Source: JAVBLY01 sp031553035 (lineage in GTDB: Bacteria > Bacillota > Clostridia > Peptostreptococcales > Anaerovoracaceae). Taken from it: a stretch of 64,000 nucleotides of DNA. The DNA lies in NCBI GenBank assembly GCA_031553035.1, contig JAVBLY010000005.1, positions 62,001 through 126,000 on the forward strand, in the 5' to 3' direction. A program made the position numbers and the translations under genes. This document shows, piece after piece, positions 44,608-54,068 of this stretch (positions within the stretch are counted from its first letter, which is position 1; every line of letters starts with the position of its first letter). The notes beneath the pieces were generated by a model. That model made no database searches. It saw only the letters and a program-made list of their open reading frames with translations, and was not told the origin of the DNA.

Positions 44608-45850
44608 GAAAAAAACACCTGAAATTAGATTTCCTGAATTTACTGACGATTGGGAACGGCGTAAGTTAGAAAGTATAGTAATTGAAACAATTGATAATCG
44701 TGGAAAAACACCTCCAATTATTAATGCTGGTAAACATCCAATATTAGAAGTTGCTTCTTTGGGTGGATATTTCCCAGACTATAATACTGTTTCAAAATAT
44801 GTTGATGAAAAAATTTTTACGACTTGGTTCAGAGGATATCTAAAAGAAGATGATATTCTTTTTTCGACAGTAGGAAATACGGGATTAGTAAGTATAATGG
44901 ATAACAACTTAAATGCTGTAATAGCACAAAATATAGTCGCTTTCAGAATAAAAACATGTCATGACCCAAAATTTATCTTACAGATGTTTAAGAAAATAGA
45001 CAGCATAAAAAAGATAAAAAGAATTGAAATGGGTGCGGTACAACCAAGCGTAAAAGTGTCACAACTCACTCATATTCACTATTGTGTCCCCTCATATGAA
45101 GAACAATGTGAAATAGGTATGGTTTTTGAGAAACTGGATAACCTTATCGCTCTTCATCAGCGAAAGCTAGAGAATGTGAAAAAAATAAAAGATGGATTTT
45201 TACAAAAGATGTTCCTCAAAGAAGGTGAAACTGAACCAGAAATAAGATTTACAGGATTTTCTGCACAATGGGAACAACACACGCTGTGTGATGTCAGTAA
45301 GCATATAAAATCTTATTCATTATTACGTAATGAAGAAACTGAAGATAAAAGTGGATACCGATATATTCATTACGGAGATATACATACAAAAGTTGCAGAC
45401 ATAATCACCAAAGATACCAATATTCCTTATATAAAAGGATCAGGATATGAATCGTTACTTGTCGGAGATATTGTCGTAGCTGATGCCTCAGAAGATTATA
45501 AGGGCATAGCAGAGCCATGTGTTATACTTGAAATGCCTGAAACCGGGGTTGTGGCTGGGTTGCACACAATAGCTTTACGGCCTAAAAAAACTGAACCTTT
45601 GTTTTTATATTATTTGTTACACACAAAAATGTTCAAACGTTATGGAAATAAAGTTGGAACCGGAATGAAAGTATTTGGAATAACCTATGATAATTTAGTA
45701 AAGTTTAGTACAGGATTTCCATCAATCGATGAGCAAAAATATATAAGCGGGTTATTAAGAAAACTTGACGAAACTATAGTTTTTCATCAACGTGAACTGG
45801 ACCATCTCCTTGAAGTAAAAAAAGGATTTTTACAAAAGATGTTTGTTTAA
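44600..45850 (+). CDS. hsdS: Type I restriction-modification specificity subunit
   Basis: 416 residues from GTG 44600, which overlaps the hsdM stop (GTGAGTAA). It has the normal two target-recognition domains, each followed by a conserved helix: KLENVKKIKDGFLQKMF and ELDHLLEVKKGFLQKMF. The matching DNA is a 20-base direct repeat (45194-45213 and 45824-45843), which would allow exchange of recognition domains. Confidence 0.9.
   Translation: MSKKKTPEIRFPEFTDDWERRKLESIVIETIDNRGKTPPIINAGKHPILEVASLGGYFPDYNTVSKYVDEKIFTTWFRGYLKEDDILFSTVGNTGLVSIMDNNLNAVIAQNIVAFRIKTCHDPKFILQMFKKIDSIKKIKRIEMGAVQPSVKVSQLTHIHYCVPSYEEQCEIGMVFEKLDNLIALHQRKLENVKKIKDGFLQKMFLKEGETEPEIRFTGFSAQWEQHTLCDVSKHIKSYSLLRNEETEDKSGYRYIHYGDIHTKVADIITKDTNIPYIKGSGYESLLVGDIVVADASEDYKGIAEPCVILEMPETGVVAGLHTIALRPKKTEPLFLYYLLHTKMFKRYGNKVGTGMKVFGITYDNLVKFSTGFPSIDEQKYISGLLRKLDETIVFHQRELDHLLEVKKGFLQKMFV
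45194..45213 (+). repeat. 20-base direct repeat in hsdS, first copy (second at 45824-45843)
   Basis: GGATTTTTACAAAAGATGTT occurs exactly twice within hsdS, 630 bases apart, at the ends of the two conserved helices. Confidence 0.85.
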
Positions 45851-45869
45851 CAAACGAAAGGATGATTTT

Positions 45870-48800
45870 ATGTCAAATATTCCACACAATAGTGAAGCTG
45901 AGGTAGAACGTCGTCTTATTGAAGTTCTTGGTGAAGGACATAACCAGTGGACATATCGTTCTGATTTGAAGTCAGAAGAAGATTTATGGAGCAATTTACG
46001 CCAAAAGATTGTTCAGAATAATTTATGTGAAATTGGAGAAAATCCATTAACAGATAATGAATTCCAACGGATTAAGGTGGAGCTGCTTCAACGAACAAGT
46101 ACACCTTTTTATGCAGCTAAGTGGATTAAAGGCGAAAATGGAATTGCTCGTATTAATATCGAACGAGAAGATGCATCTTTAGGAAGCTTATCATTAGTTC
46201 TTTATTCTAATCATGATATTGGTGGTGGAATTTCTTCCTACGAGGTTGTACGCCAAATTGCTAAGCAGAAAGCTGATGTGGATGGAAGAGATCGCCGTTT
46301 CGACGTTACGTTATTAATTAATGGATTGCCTATTGTGCAAATTGAGCTAAAGCAGATAACTGCAAAAGATGGTGTATATCAAGCATATAATCAGATTAAG
46401 AAATATGCTGAAGAAGGAGTGTTCAGAAATAACATATTTTCTACGCTTCAATTATTTGTCATTTCAAATGAACAGACTACCAGATATTTTGCCAATGCAA
46501 TGCCAAAGGATATGGATAAGAAGTTTGTGTTTAGCTGGAGAACTAAGGATAATCGCAAAGTTGAAGATTTATACGAATTTGCTAAGCAAGTCTTAAATAT
46601 CCCCGATGCTCATAAATTAATCGCTAATTATACAATAGTAAGCGAAGATCAAGATGTAAAAACACTAATGGTTTTGCATCCATACCAGATCCATGCTATA
46701 CAGGCTTTATTTAATTCCGTAGCGAAACATGAGGGTGGATATGTATGGCATGCCACTGGATCAGGGAAAACATTAACAAGTTTTGTCTCAACAAAGTTAC
46801 TTGCCCGCAAACCTGGTGTTGATCGTACTATAATGATGATCGATAGAATTGACCTGGATAGCCAAACTACTGGTGAATTTAAAAAATTTGCTTCGGAATT
46901 CAATACAGGCATAACTACCGGTGAAGGAAAAGATAATACACTTGTTATTGGGACGGGAAGTGCTGAGGATCTAAGTAAGGCGTTATTATCTGATGAGAAT
47001 AAGAACACTATAATTATAACTACAAGACAGAAACTAGAATCTGCTTTGCGTTATGCAGATAAGTTAGAAGAAAAAAATGGAAAGAAAAAGTACGAAAAGC
47101 TTAAGGGACAACATATTGTTTTCATTGTAGATGAATGTCATCGTGCAGTGAGTGCTGAAGGGATGGATGCTATAAAAGGCTATTTCCCGAATTCAACATG
47201 GTTTGGGTTTACAGGCACCCCTATTTTTGACGAGAATAAGAAACAAGCAAAAGGCCAATTAGCAAGAACAACTCACGATCAATACGGAGAGGTTCTCCAT
47301 ACATACACAATTAAGAATGCACTTGATGATAGAGCTGTCCTAGGATTCCAGGTTGAACATGACAGTACAATCGAGCAAACATCATTAGATAATCATATAT
47401 TCAATCAGATGAGATCATCAGAAAAATATTCTGATAATAGTGATGAAGAAATTAATCACATTATTGACTCAATGTATGGTTCGGAAAAAGAATCATATAT
47501 CGACAAAGCGATATATGAACATGAAGATCACATACAATCCGTAATACACAAAATATTGCGACCTGATAATGCATACATAAAATTTGATTTCCAAAACGGC
47601 CGACCGCAGAAATCAGCTATTTTAACCACCAGTTCAATCAAGATGGCAAAACGCTATTATAATGCATTAAAAGAGCTGAAAAGCAACCCAAGCTGGCTTA
47701 AAGATGAGTTTAAAGATCACCCCATTCGTAAAGGTAGAAACATAGAGGATCCGGACTTTCCTAGAATTGCTATAACATATTCAATGCAGGAGAATGATGA
47801 AAATGCTGATTTTATCCAAAATGAAATGATAAGCATCATAAAAGATTATAATGAGTACTACGGAACTTCTTGGTCTATTGAAGATATTAGGAGCTACAAC
47901 AATGATATAAATAATCGCCTCGCCCGAAAAAAGGGAGAGTTTCGCGAATTTGGGAATCAGGTTGATTTAGTTATTGTTGTTGACCGGTTATTAACCGGAT
48001 TTGATGCTCAAACTATGCTAACACTGTTTGTTGATAGAACATTCACATATGCAACTCTTATTCAGGCATTTTCAAGAACAAACCGTACTTATCCCGAAAA
48101 AGCAAAGGGATTAATCGTAACATACCGCCAACCATATACTATGGAGCAAAATGTTCAAGATGCTACCAGACTATATTCGCAAGCACAAGAAGAAAGTCAT
48201 CTAATATATCCAACATATTCGGAATCCAAGAAAAAATATGAAGAGGCATATCATAAGTTTGGCAGAATTATTGAAATGCTTCCTAATATAGATGAGAGAT
48301 CGCCATTGGAAGCAAGAATAGAATTTGTTCAAAGTTTTCAGGATCTAAATAATTCATATGATGCGATAGTGACATATGATGAATACAACGATGAAATCGA
48401 TGAATCAAAGCTTCTCAGGGAGGCTGTTGAAAGTCTTGAAGATTATGTCGGCGTTTATAATACAATAAAAGGCTCACTTCAAGGTGGAGGTGACGAGGAA
48501 CCGGAAGGAGACTTATCAGAAATCGAATTTTATGGTGACAATACTATAAGACTATATGACATAGATTCAACTTATATTGATAAACTATTGGGAATATACT
48601 CTGCCAACAATAAAGATATCAGAGATGAAATTGAGAAAGTTCTTCTCAAGATGAAGAAAGCAGATATCGTCAAAAATGTATATCATTCAATCCTAAACGC
48701 AATTGATACAAATACAGTTGACGCAGATGAAGATATTTTAGTAGTAAAGCGTAAATTTTTCACAGAAAAGCGAGATGTAGAGATATTTAAATTTGCAGAT

Positions 48801-49025
48801 GAGTGGTGTTTATCTGTTGATGAATTACACCTGTCCGCAATACAATACACTGTTGGCATGAGCCCTATTCCAAATTTAGGTAGAATTATCGATACTGCAT
48901 ATTTCGATGAGTACAAACAGCAACATGCGGGTATGAGTAAACTGAAGTACATTCCCAAAGTCAAAGAGCAATGGGCACTATTGATGGATGAAGTCATTGT
49001 TCCACTGGCAGATGAATTGAAATAA
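45870..49025 (+). CDS. hsdR: Type I restriction enzyme subunit R
   Basis: 1051 residues from ATG 45870 (AAAGGAT upstream). The N-terminal nuclease shows RFDVTLLINGLPIVQIELKQ with the Asp and E-x-K. The SF2 translocase shows Walker A HATGSGKT, DECHR, GFTGTPIF and VDRLLTGFDAQTMLTLFVDR, with a helical C-terminus. The gene appears intact, so the locus is probably able to restrict. Order is half-S, M, S, R. Confidence 0.93.
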   Translation: MSNIPHNSEAEVERRLIEVLGEGHNQWTYRSDLKSEEDLWSNLRQKIVQNNLCEIGENPLTDNEFQRIKVELLQRTSTPFYAAKWIKGENGIARINIEREDASLGSLSLVLYSNHDIGGGISSYEVVRQIAKQKADVDGRDRRFDVTLLINGLPIVQIELKQITAKDGVYQAYNQIKKYAEEGVFRNNIFSTLQLFVISNEQTTRYFANAMPKDMDKKFVFSWRTKDNRKVEDLYEFAKQVLNIPDAHKLIANYTIVSEDQDVKTLMVLHPYQIHAIQALFNSVAKHEGGYVWHATGSGKTLTSFVSTKLLARKPGVDRTIMMIDRIDLDSQTTGEFKKFASEFNTGITTGEGKDNTLVIGTGSAEDLSKALLSDENKNTIIITTRQKLESALRYADKLEEKNGKKKYEKLKGQHIVFIVDECHRAVSAEGMDAIKGYFPNSTWFGFTGTPIFDENKKQAKGQLARTTHDQYGEVLHTYTIKNALDDRAVLGFQVEHDSTIEQTSLDNHIFNQMRSSEKYSDNSDEEINHIIDSMYGSEKESYIDKAIYEHEDHIQSVIHKILRPDNAYIKFDFQNGRPQKSAILTTSSIKMAKRYYNALKELKSNPSWLKDEFKDHPIRKGRNIEDPDFPRIAITYSMQENDENADFIQNEMISIIKDYNEYYGTSWSIEDIRSYNNDINNRLARKKGEFREFGNQVDLVIVVDRLLTGFDAQTMLTLFVDRTFTYATLIQAFSRTNRTYPEKAKGLIVTYRQPYTMEQNVQDATRLYSQAQEESHLIYPTYSESKKKYEEAYHKFGRIIEMLPNIDERSPLEARIEFVQSFQDLNNSYDAIVTYDEYNDEIDESKLLREAVESLEDYVGVYNTIKGSLQGGGDEEPEGDLSEIEFYGDNTIRLYDIDSTYIDKLLGIYSANNKDIRDEIEKVLLKMKKADIVKNVYHSILNAIDTNTVDADEDILVVKRKFFTEKRDVEIFKFADEWCLSVDELHLSAIQYTVGMSPIPNLGRIIDTAYFDEYKQQHAGMSKLKYIPKVKEQWALLMDEVIVPLADELK

Positions 49026-49100
49026 CTTGTGAAGTGTAACATAGTTTTAGCTTTGAATGAATACCTTTTAGGCTAGTAATACAGCATGTAAACCATTTAA

Positions 49101-49129
49101 TTGAGAAAACCTTTTTAAAATGATATAAT
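49101..49129 (+). promoter_or_regulatory. Promoter of the GHKL/receiver/protease/methyltransferase operon
   Basis: TTGAGA, 17-base spacer and perfect TATAAT, about 50 bases before the first gene. A short palindrome ATAGTGCTAT (49145-49154) follows in the leader. It separates this operon from hsdR, 155 bases upstream. Confidence 0.8.
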
Positions 49130-49180
49130 TGCTGCATAGATTGTATAGTGCTATGACTATATAAAAAGAGGAGTATATTA

Positions 49181-51196
49181 ATGTCAAAAATCCTTCATTT
49201 TAGTGCATCAACAAGTGTAAAGAATTTATTTGGGAAAGGTTTAGTTACAGATCAGATTGCCGCTGTTTTTGAGCTTGTAAAAAATTCCTACGATGCTGAT
49301 GCAAAAAAAGTACATATTGTTTTTAAAAATTTAAAAAGTGATAATCCTCAATTAGTGATTTTCGATGATGGAACTGGTATGGATTTAGCAGATATAAAAA
49401 ATCGTTGGATGATAATAGGAACCGAAAGTAAAAAGAAAGAATTGTATTCTCCAATCTATAAGCGACCTCTAAATGGAGACAAAGGAATAGGCCGATTTTC
49501 TGTAGATAGATTGGGCGAACATCTTTCTATGAGCGCTCAGAAAAGAAATTCCAGTCAAATGTTTAATGTTGAATTTGACTGGAATTTGTTTGATGGTGAA
49601 GAAAAAGATATTCAAAAAATTGATATCCCTTATACTGTACGTGAAAATGCTACGATGAAACATGGGGTTTTCTTAAAAATAACAAACTTGAGAGACTATT
49701 GGGATGAAGGAAAGGTGAAAGAACTATACAGAAATTTACGCCAATTTAAAAGTCCTTTCTCAAAAGAAGATAATTTTAAAATATTTATTACAGCAGAAGA
49801 ATATGATTATAAAAAAAAGGAAGTAATAGTTGAAAAACTTGAAGGTGTCAGTTCTCTTTGGATAGATGCAGAAATAGATGAAAAAAATCCAAAAAATATA
49901 TCAATAATGGTGAACCGTGATGGATTAGAATATAACACGAATATTGAAAACAAATACAACTTCGGTAGTGTTCAGGCAAAGATTTATGCATTTAATCAAG
50001 GAGATAAGATACGCTTTTCTAATCGTTATGGTTTACGAGTAAGGGAATTTGGTAACATTAGACTGTATCGAGATGATTTTAGGATTTATCCTTATGGCGA
50101 AGAAAAAGATGATTGGTTAAGTATAGATAGGCGTCAAACTCAAAAAATGTTTAGTTCATTTGGTACAAGGGATTTAATTGGATATGTTCAAATCAGTAAG
50201 TTAAATAATATTGATCTTAAACCTTTGACAAATAGGCAAGGCTTAGAAGAAAATGATGCATTCAAACATCTTCGAGAATTTCTAATAGACGTATGTTTGA
50301 AAACTTTAGAAACATATCATTTCAATAAAATTAAAAAAGGGGTCAATGAAACAATAAAAAAGACTAAGGCAGAAATGGTTGATGCAGTACATGGACTGGA
50401 AGAAATTGCAAAAGAAATAAAAAATGAAAGCCCCTATGCGTCAAAGGAAATCCGAAAATACACAATTGAAATAAAAAAACAGCAACAAAACCAACTTAGA
50501 TATGTACAAGATCAAGATGAACTAATTAAAGTATATTCACGTATATCTCAAAAGGAGACTATCCTTCATAAATTAATACATCAATCAATGATACACGCAA
50601 CAGATGCAAAAATGGCTTTAATAAATATTAATGATCAAAATCTGTTAAATGATGAAGAAAAACAAATTACAACAGCAAAAAAATATATCAGCGAAGTGAT
50701 TGAATTATTAAAAACTGTGCGAGATGATGTAGTAAAAAAACGTAAAAAAACAAAGCAGAATATTGGAAGAATTGTCAGAAAATATATAAATGGCAACAAA
50801 GCTTTTTTTGAGGAGAATGGCGTTACTGTTTACATTAAAACAGAAGGTGACTTAACATGTAAAGTTGATGTTGGGGATATTAAAGCTATTGTTAATAATC
50901 TAACCACGAATGCTGTAAAATCATTGAAGCAAGTTAGTGATCGTGAAAGGCAAATAAATATTGAAATTTATAATACTGATAAATATTATATTATAAGGTG
51001 TATTGATAATGGCATCGGCATCAAAGAATCTGAGCGAGAAAGAATATTTGATCCTTTTCAATCAACAACAGATGGCTTTGGTCTAGGCTTAACCATTATT
51101 GATGAAATTGCAAAAGAATATAGTGGAGCTTTGGAGTTAATGGAAACGAAAATTGGTGCATGTTTTTCCGTGAAATTGAGGTTGAAAAATGCTTGA
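49181..51196 (+). CDS. Double-GHKL ATPase: MORC/Hsp90-like module fused to histidine-kinase-like module
   Basis: 671 residues. The first GHKL ATPase has N-box FELVKNSYDADA (Glu31, Asn35), G1 DDGTGM (62-67) and G2 GDKGIGRFS (99-107), followed by an S5-like region to about 380; this is the MORC/MutL/Hsp90 type. A coiled coil (about 385-460) leads to a DHp-like helix with His463, His467 and His472, then a second ATPase: N-box VNNLTTNAVKSL (about 571-582), DNGIGI (609-614), IFDPFQST and GFGLGLTII (632-640). It may hydrolyse ATP in the first module and phosphorylate the next gene's receiver with the second. First gene of a four-gene operon; AGAGGAG precedes the start. Confidence 0.85.
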   Translation: MSKILHFSASTSVKNLFGKGLVTDQIAAVFELVKNSYDADAKKVHIVFKNLKSDNPQLVIFDDGTGMDLADIKNRWMIIGTESKKKELYSPIYKRPLNGDKGIGRFSVDRLGEHLSMSAQKRNSSQMFNVEFDWNLFDGEEKDIQKIDIPYTVRENATMKHGVFLKITNLRDYWDEGKVKELYRNLRQFKSPFSKEDNFKIFITAEEYDYKKKEVIVEKLEGVSSLWIDAEIDEKNPKNISIMVNRDGLEYNTNIENKYNFGSVQAKIYAFNQGDKIRFSNRYGLRVREFGNIRLYRDDFRIYPYGEEKDDWLSIDRRQTQKMFSSFGTRDLIGYVQISKLNNIDLKPLTNRQGLEENDAFKHLREFLIDVCLKTLETYHFNKIKKGVNETIKKTKAEMVDAVHGLEEIAKEIKNESPYASKEIRKYTIEIKKQQQNQLRYVQDQDELIKVYSRISQKETILHKLIHQSMIHATDAKMALININDQNLLNDEEKQITTAKKYISEVIELLKTVRDDVVKKRKKTKQNIGRIVRKYINGNKAFFEENGVTVYIKTEGDLTCKVDVGDIKAIVNNLTTNAVKSLKQVSDRERQINIEIYNTDKYYIIRCIDNGIGIKESERERIFDPFQSTTDGFGLGLTIIDEIAKEYSGALELMETKIGACFSVKLRLKNA

Positions 51197-51848
51197 GCGA
51201 AAAGTGATGATAATAGATGATAATGAACGAACTGAAAATGACTATATACCTGCATTTAAAAAAAATGTTGAAGATTTAAAAAATGAAAAAGACAAATGGA
51301 GGTTATATAATTTTGATTTCATATATAAAAGCAGTATGAAAAAGGCACGTGATTATTTAGAGTGTTCTACCAACGTTGTTGATGTACTGGTTGTTGACTA
51401 TGATTTTGGTGTTAACTCTGATTCGGGAAGTGAAGAAAAGTTTCAGAATGGCACTGATTTTGTTAAATATATACGTGAAAATATAAATAAACGATGCCAG
51501 ATAATATTTTATACTATGCAAAATATTGAAAGTATTGAAGTTAATGAGTATATTAATCTGATAAACTCTGATGTATTCAAAATGCTTGATAAAAGCGCAG
51601 ATATTGAATTACTAGGTGAGGCAATATTTGAGGCAGCAACTACAAGAGATCCAATTGTTGAATCCCTAGAAAGATTTTACCTAAAATATCAAACAGTTTT
51701 AGATTTATATGGATATGAAATTAATGGAGATAAATACTCGTTTGAAGCGATAATCAAACATATACGAATGGATGATGAAATAGGCCGTGTATTTATTGAA
51801 AAATTGTTAAATAAAGCAATTTTAATTGATATAAATATAGGAGCATGA
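51189..51848 (+). CDS. Receiver-domain protein with unknown helical output domain
   Basis: 219 residues. The receiver core is recognisable: IIDD (10-11), phospho-acceptor Asp70 in VLVVDYDFG, Thr109 (IFYT) and Lys131 (VFKMLD). An insertion of about 20 residues separates the first strand and helix. The last 80 residues (YLKYQTVLDLYGYEI...) are helical with no helix-turn-helix that I recognise, so it is probably not a transcription factor. It overlaps the double-GHKL gene by eight bases, so the two are likely a kinase/receiver pair. Confidence 0.8.
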   Translation: MLERKVMIIDDNERTENDYIPAFKKNVEDLKNEKDKWRLYNFDFIYKSSMKKARDYLECSTNVVDVLVVDYDFGVNSDSGSEEKFQNGTDFVKYIRENINKRCQIIFYTMQNIESIEVNEYINLINSDVFKMLDKSADIELLGEAIFEAATTRDPIVESLERFYLKYQTVLDLYGYEINGDKYSFEAIIKHIRMDDEIGRVFIEKLLNKAILIDINIGA

Positions 51849-51851
51849 TAT

Positions 51852-52703
51852 ATGGATGCGATTCTATTATGTATGAAAAAAAGAGGAATACGATTTTTTA
51901 GTAAAATAAAGCTGTCTAATACAGAAATCATTAGATTTCATAGAAAAGAGAATTTCTTAGGGTTATTAAGAAATAGGCTTGGTGAATATGATAATATACT
52001 AATTATGGCTCATGGTTCTAAAGATGGTATTTTGACGCCAACTTGTTCTCGAGGTCAACTTAAATACGACTTATATATTACAGAAAAAGAGTCACATCAT
52101 TTTATAAATAATTTTGTGTTCGCGGTATCGTGTTCGACTGCGAACGAGTTTGGTAGGTCATGCGTGACGCAAGGTGCATTGGCATATCTCGGCTATGAAA
52201 TAGAAATTGGTAAGCTATTTAATTCTTATCTTGATAGTCAAGACTACACCGGTTTACCTAAAAATGTATCCAATTCTATTGACATAATAGTAAAGAAAAT
52301 TTTCATTGAACAACTTTCAAAAGCCTATGAACGATTTATTAAGGAGCCTATAAGCGTAAAAGTTTTAATGGAATTATTATCTTTATCTATCGAGAAGGAA
52401 ATATCTTTAGTATATAACATGACAGTAGAAGAACTCCACAATAAATATAAAGTAAAAATAGCAAAAAAACATTTAAAAATCTTTTTTCCAACCATGATCA
52501 CGAAAACATTGAGTTTTTTAAATGAAATGCATGATCGTTTTGTTTGTATTGGTGAAATTAACTATATTTCTTCTACTTTTATTGAATATGAAAAGGCAAA
52601 TGGTAAAGCATCACAGGAAATAAAGGGTGAATTAGAGAATAATGAATTTTTCAAGGCAATTGAAAGTAAGGAATATAAAGATTACCTAAGAAGTGTAGTG
52701 TAA
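51852..52703 (+). CDS. Putative caspase-fold (C25/CHAT-like) cysteine protease
   Basis: 283 residues. NILIMAHGSKDGIL places His54 after a beta strand, and NFVFAVSCSTANEFG places Cys94 after the next strand. VTQGALAYLGYEIEIG follows, like the segment after the catalytic cysteine in gingipain/CHAT proteins. The remaining 160 residues are helical and unlike anything that I know. The gene starts three bases after the receiver stop, with GGAG upstream. Protease function is inferred from these two motifs only. In other defence systems such proteases act as phage- or nucleotide-triggered effectors. Confidence 0.55.
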   Translation: MDAILLCMKKRGIRFFSKIKLSNTEIIRFHRKENFLGLLRNRLGEYDNILIMAHGSKDGILTPTCSRGQLKYDLYITEKESHHFINNFVFAVSCSTANEFGRSCVTQGALAYLGYEIEIGKLFNSYLDSQDYTGLPKNVSNSIDIIVKKIFIEQLSKAYERFIKEPISVKVLMELLSLSIEKEISLVYNMTVEELHNKYKVKIAKKHLKIFFPTMITKTLSFLNEMHDRFVCIGEINYISSTFIEYEKANGKASQEIKGELENNEFFKAIESKEYKDYLRSVV

Positions 52704-52722
52704 ATTATGTGTGAGGTAATGA

Positions 52723-53928
52723 ATGCCGAAAGAATTTAAATATATTGATGTCTTCTCTGGATGTGGAGGATTATCTTTAGGGATGCATTCAGCTGGTTGG
52801 AAGGCATTATTTTCCATAGAGAAAAATCATGATGCATTTCAAACACTCAATTATAATCTCGAAATGAAAAAACATTTTGATTGGCCAATCTGGTTGCCAA
52901 AATCTGAATATGATATTAATGATATTTTAAATAAATATCCAGAAGAATTGGAGAAACTTTCAAATAGGATAGAATTAGTTACAGGTGGACCGCCGTGCCA
53001 AGGATTTTCGACGGCTGGACGTCGTAATGAAGAAGATGATAGAAATAGCCTTATTGATTCATATCTTCGATTAATAGATATTGTGAATCCAAATTCAGTT
53101 TTATTTGAAAATGTTCGTGGCTTCACACAAACGTTCAAAAAAGAGAATAATGAATATGGCAAAAACTATTCAAATTACATAATTATTGAACTCGAAAAAA
53201 GAGGGTATTCTGTAAGTTATAAACTAATGGATTTTTCCAATTTTGGAGTACCACAAAAAAGAATTAGGTTTATACTTTTTGCCAGCAAAATTCATAATAC
53301 AAAGAAATTCTTTACCATCCTTGAAAAAAACACAGTTAAGTTTTTAAGTGATAGAAAATTACATAAAAGAATAAGCATACAGGCGGCATTATCGGACCTA
53401 GAGGGAAGACATGGTAAGAAAATATGCCCAGATTGTCAAAATTTTAAATCGGGTGTTTATGGTAGTGCAACAAATAATTATCAACGATATTGTAGATCTG
53501 GCGCAAGAAAAAACAGTATACCAGACAGTCATAGATTTGCTAATCACAAAACTGATACAGTTGATAGATTTTCTGAATTACATTCACAAGGAATTACAAA
53601 TACAAATCTTTCTAAAATTCTTAGAGAAGAATATGGTGTGAAAAAAAATTGCTTTAGTATTTTAAATAAAAACCTTCCATCACCAACTCTAACTTCAAAT
53701 CCTGATGATCATCTGCATTACTCAGAACCAAGGACGCTGACAGTTAGAGAATATGCAAGAATACAAAGTTTCCCAGATTGGTATGAGTTTAAAGGGAAGT
53801 ACACTACTGGAGGAGATGCACGAAAGCATGATGTGCCAAGGTATACACAGATTGGAAACGCGATTCCGCCATTGTTTGCAGAACAAATGGGTTACGCGTT
53901 AAAGATATTAATAGATAATGAACAATAA
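52723..53928 (+). CDS. DNA (cytosine-5-) methyltransferase
   Basis: 401 residues with all main m5C motifs in order: I FSGCGGLSLGMHSAGW (11-26), IV GGPPCQGFS with nucleophile Cys92, VI FENVRGF (129 on), VIII FGVPQKRIRFILF and X QIGNAIPPLFAEQMGY near the end. The variable region between VIII and IX holds the recognition domain and a C-x-x-C plus a later Cys (CPDCQNF...YCRSGARK) that could bind zinc. GAGGTAATGA precedes the ATG. No dedicated restriction enzyme gene accompanies it; the other operon members replace one. Confidence 0.93.
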   Translation: MPKEFKYIDVFSGCGGLSLGMHSAGWKALFSIEKNHDAFQTLNYNLEMKKHFDWPIWLPKSEYDINDILNKYPEELEKLSNRIELVTGGPPCQGFSTAGRRNEEDDRNSLIDSYLRLIDIVNPNSVLFENVRGFTQTFKKENNEYGKNYSNYIIIELEKRGYSVSYKLMDFSNFGVPQKRIRFILFASKIHNTKKFFTILEKNTVKFLSDRKLHKRISIQAALSDLEGRHGKKICPDCQNFKSGVYGSATNNYQRYCRSGARKNSIPDSHRFANHKTDTVDRFSELHSQGITNTNLSKILREEYGVKKNCFSILNKNLPSPTLTSNPDDHLHYSEPRTLTVREYARIQSFPDWYEFKGKYTTGGDARKHDVPRYTQIGNAIPPLFAEQMGYALKILIDNEQ

Positions 53929-54068
53929 CTTAATTTTAAGTAGATATTAACATTAGTTCTAATACCGGCGATGCATTTTACCATTAATCCTGTTATTGTA
54001 CTTTTCCGGGTATAATAACACCCAAGGAGAAAATCACTATGGTGCTCATTAAAAGCACCTGTTAAATT

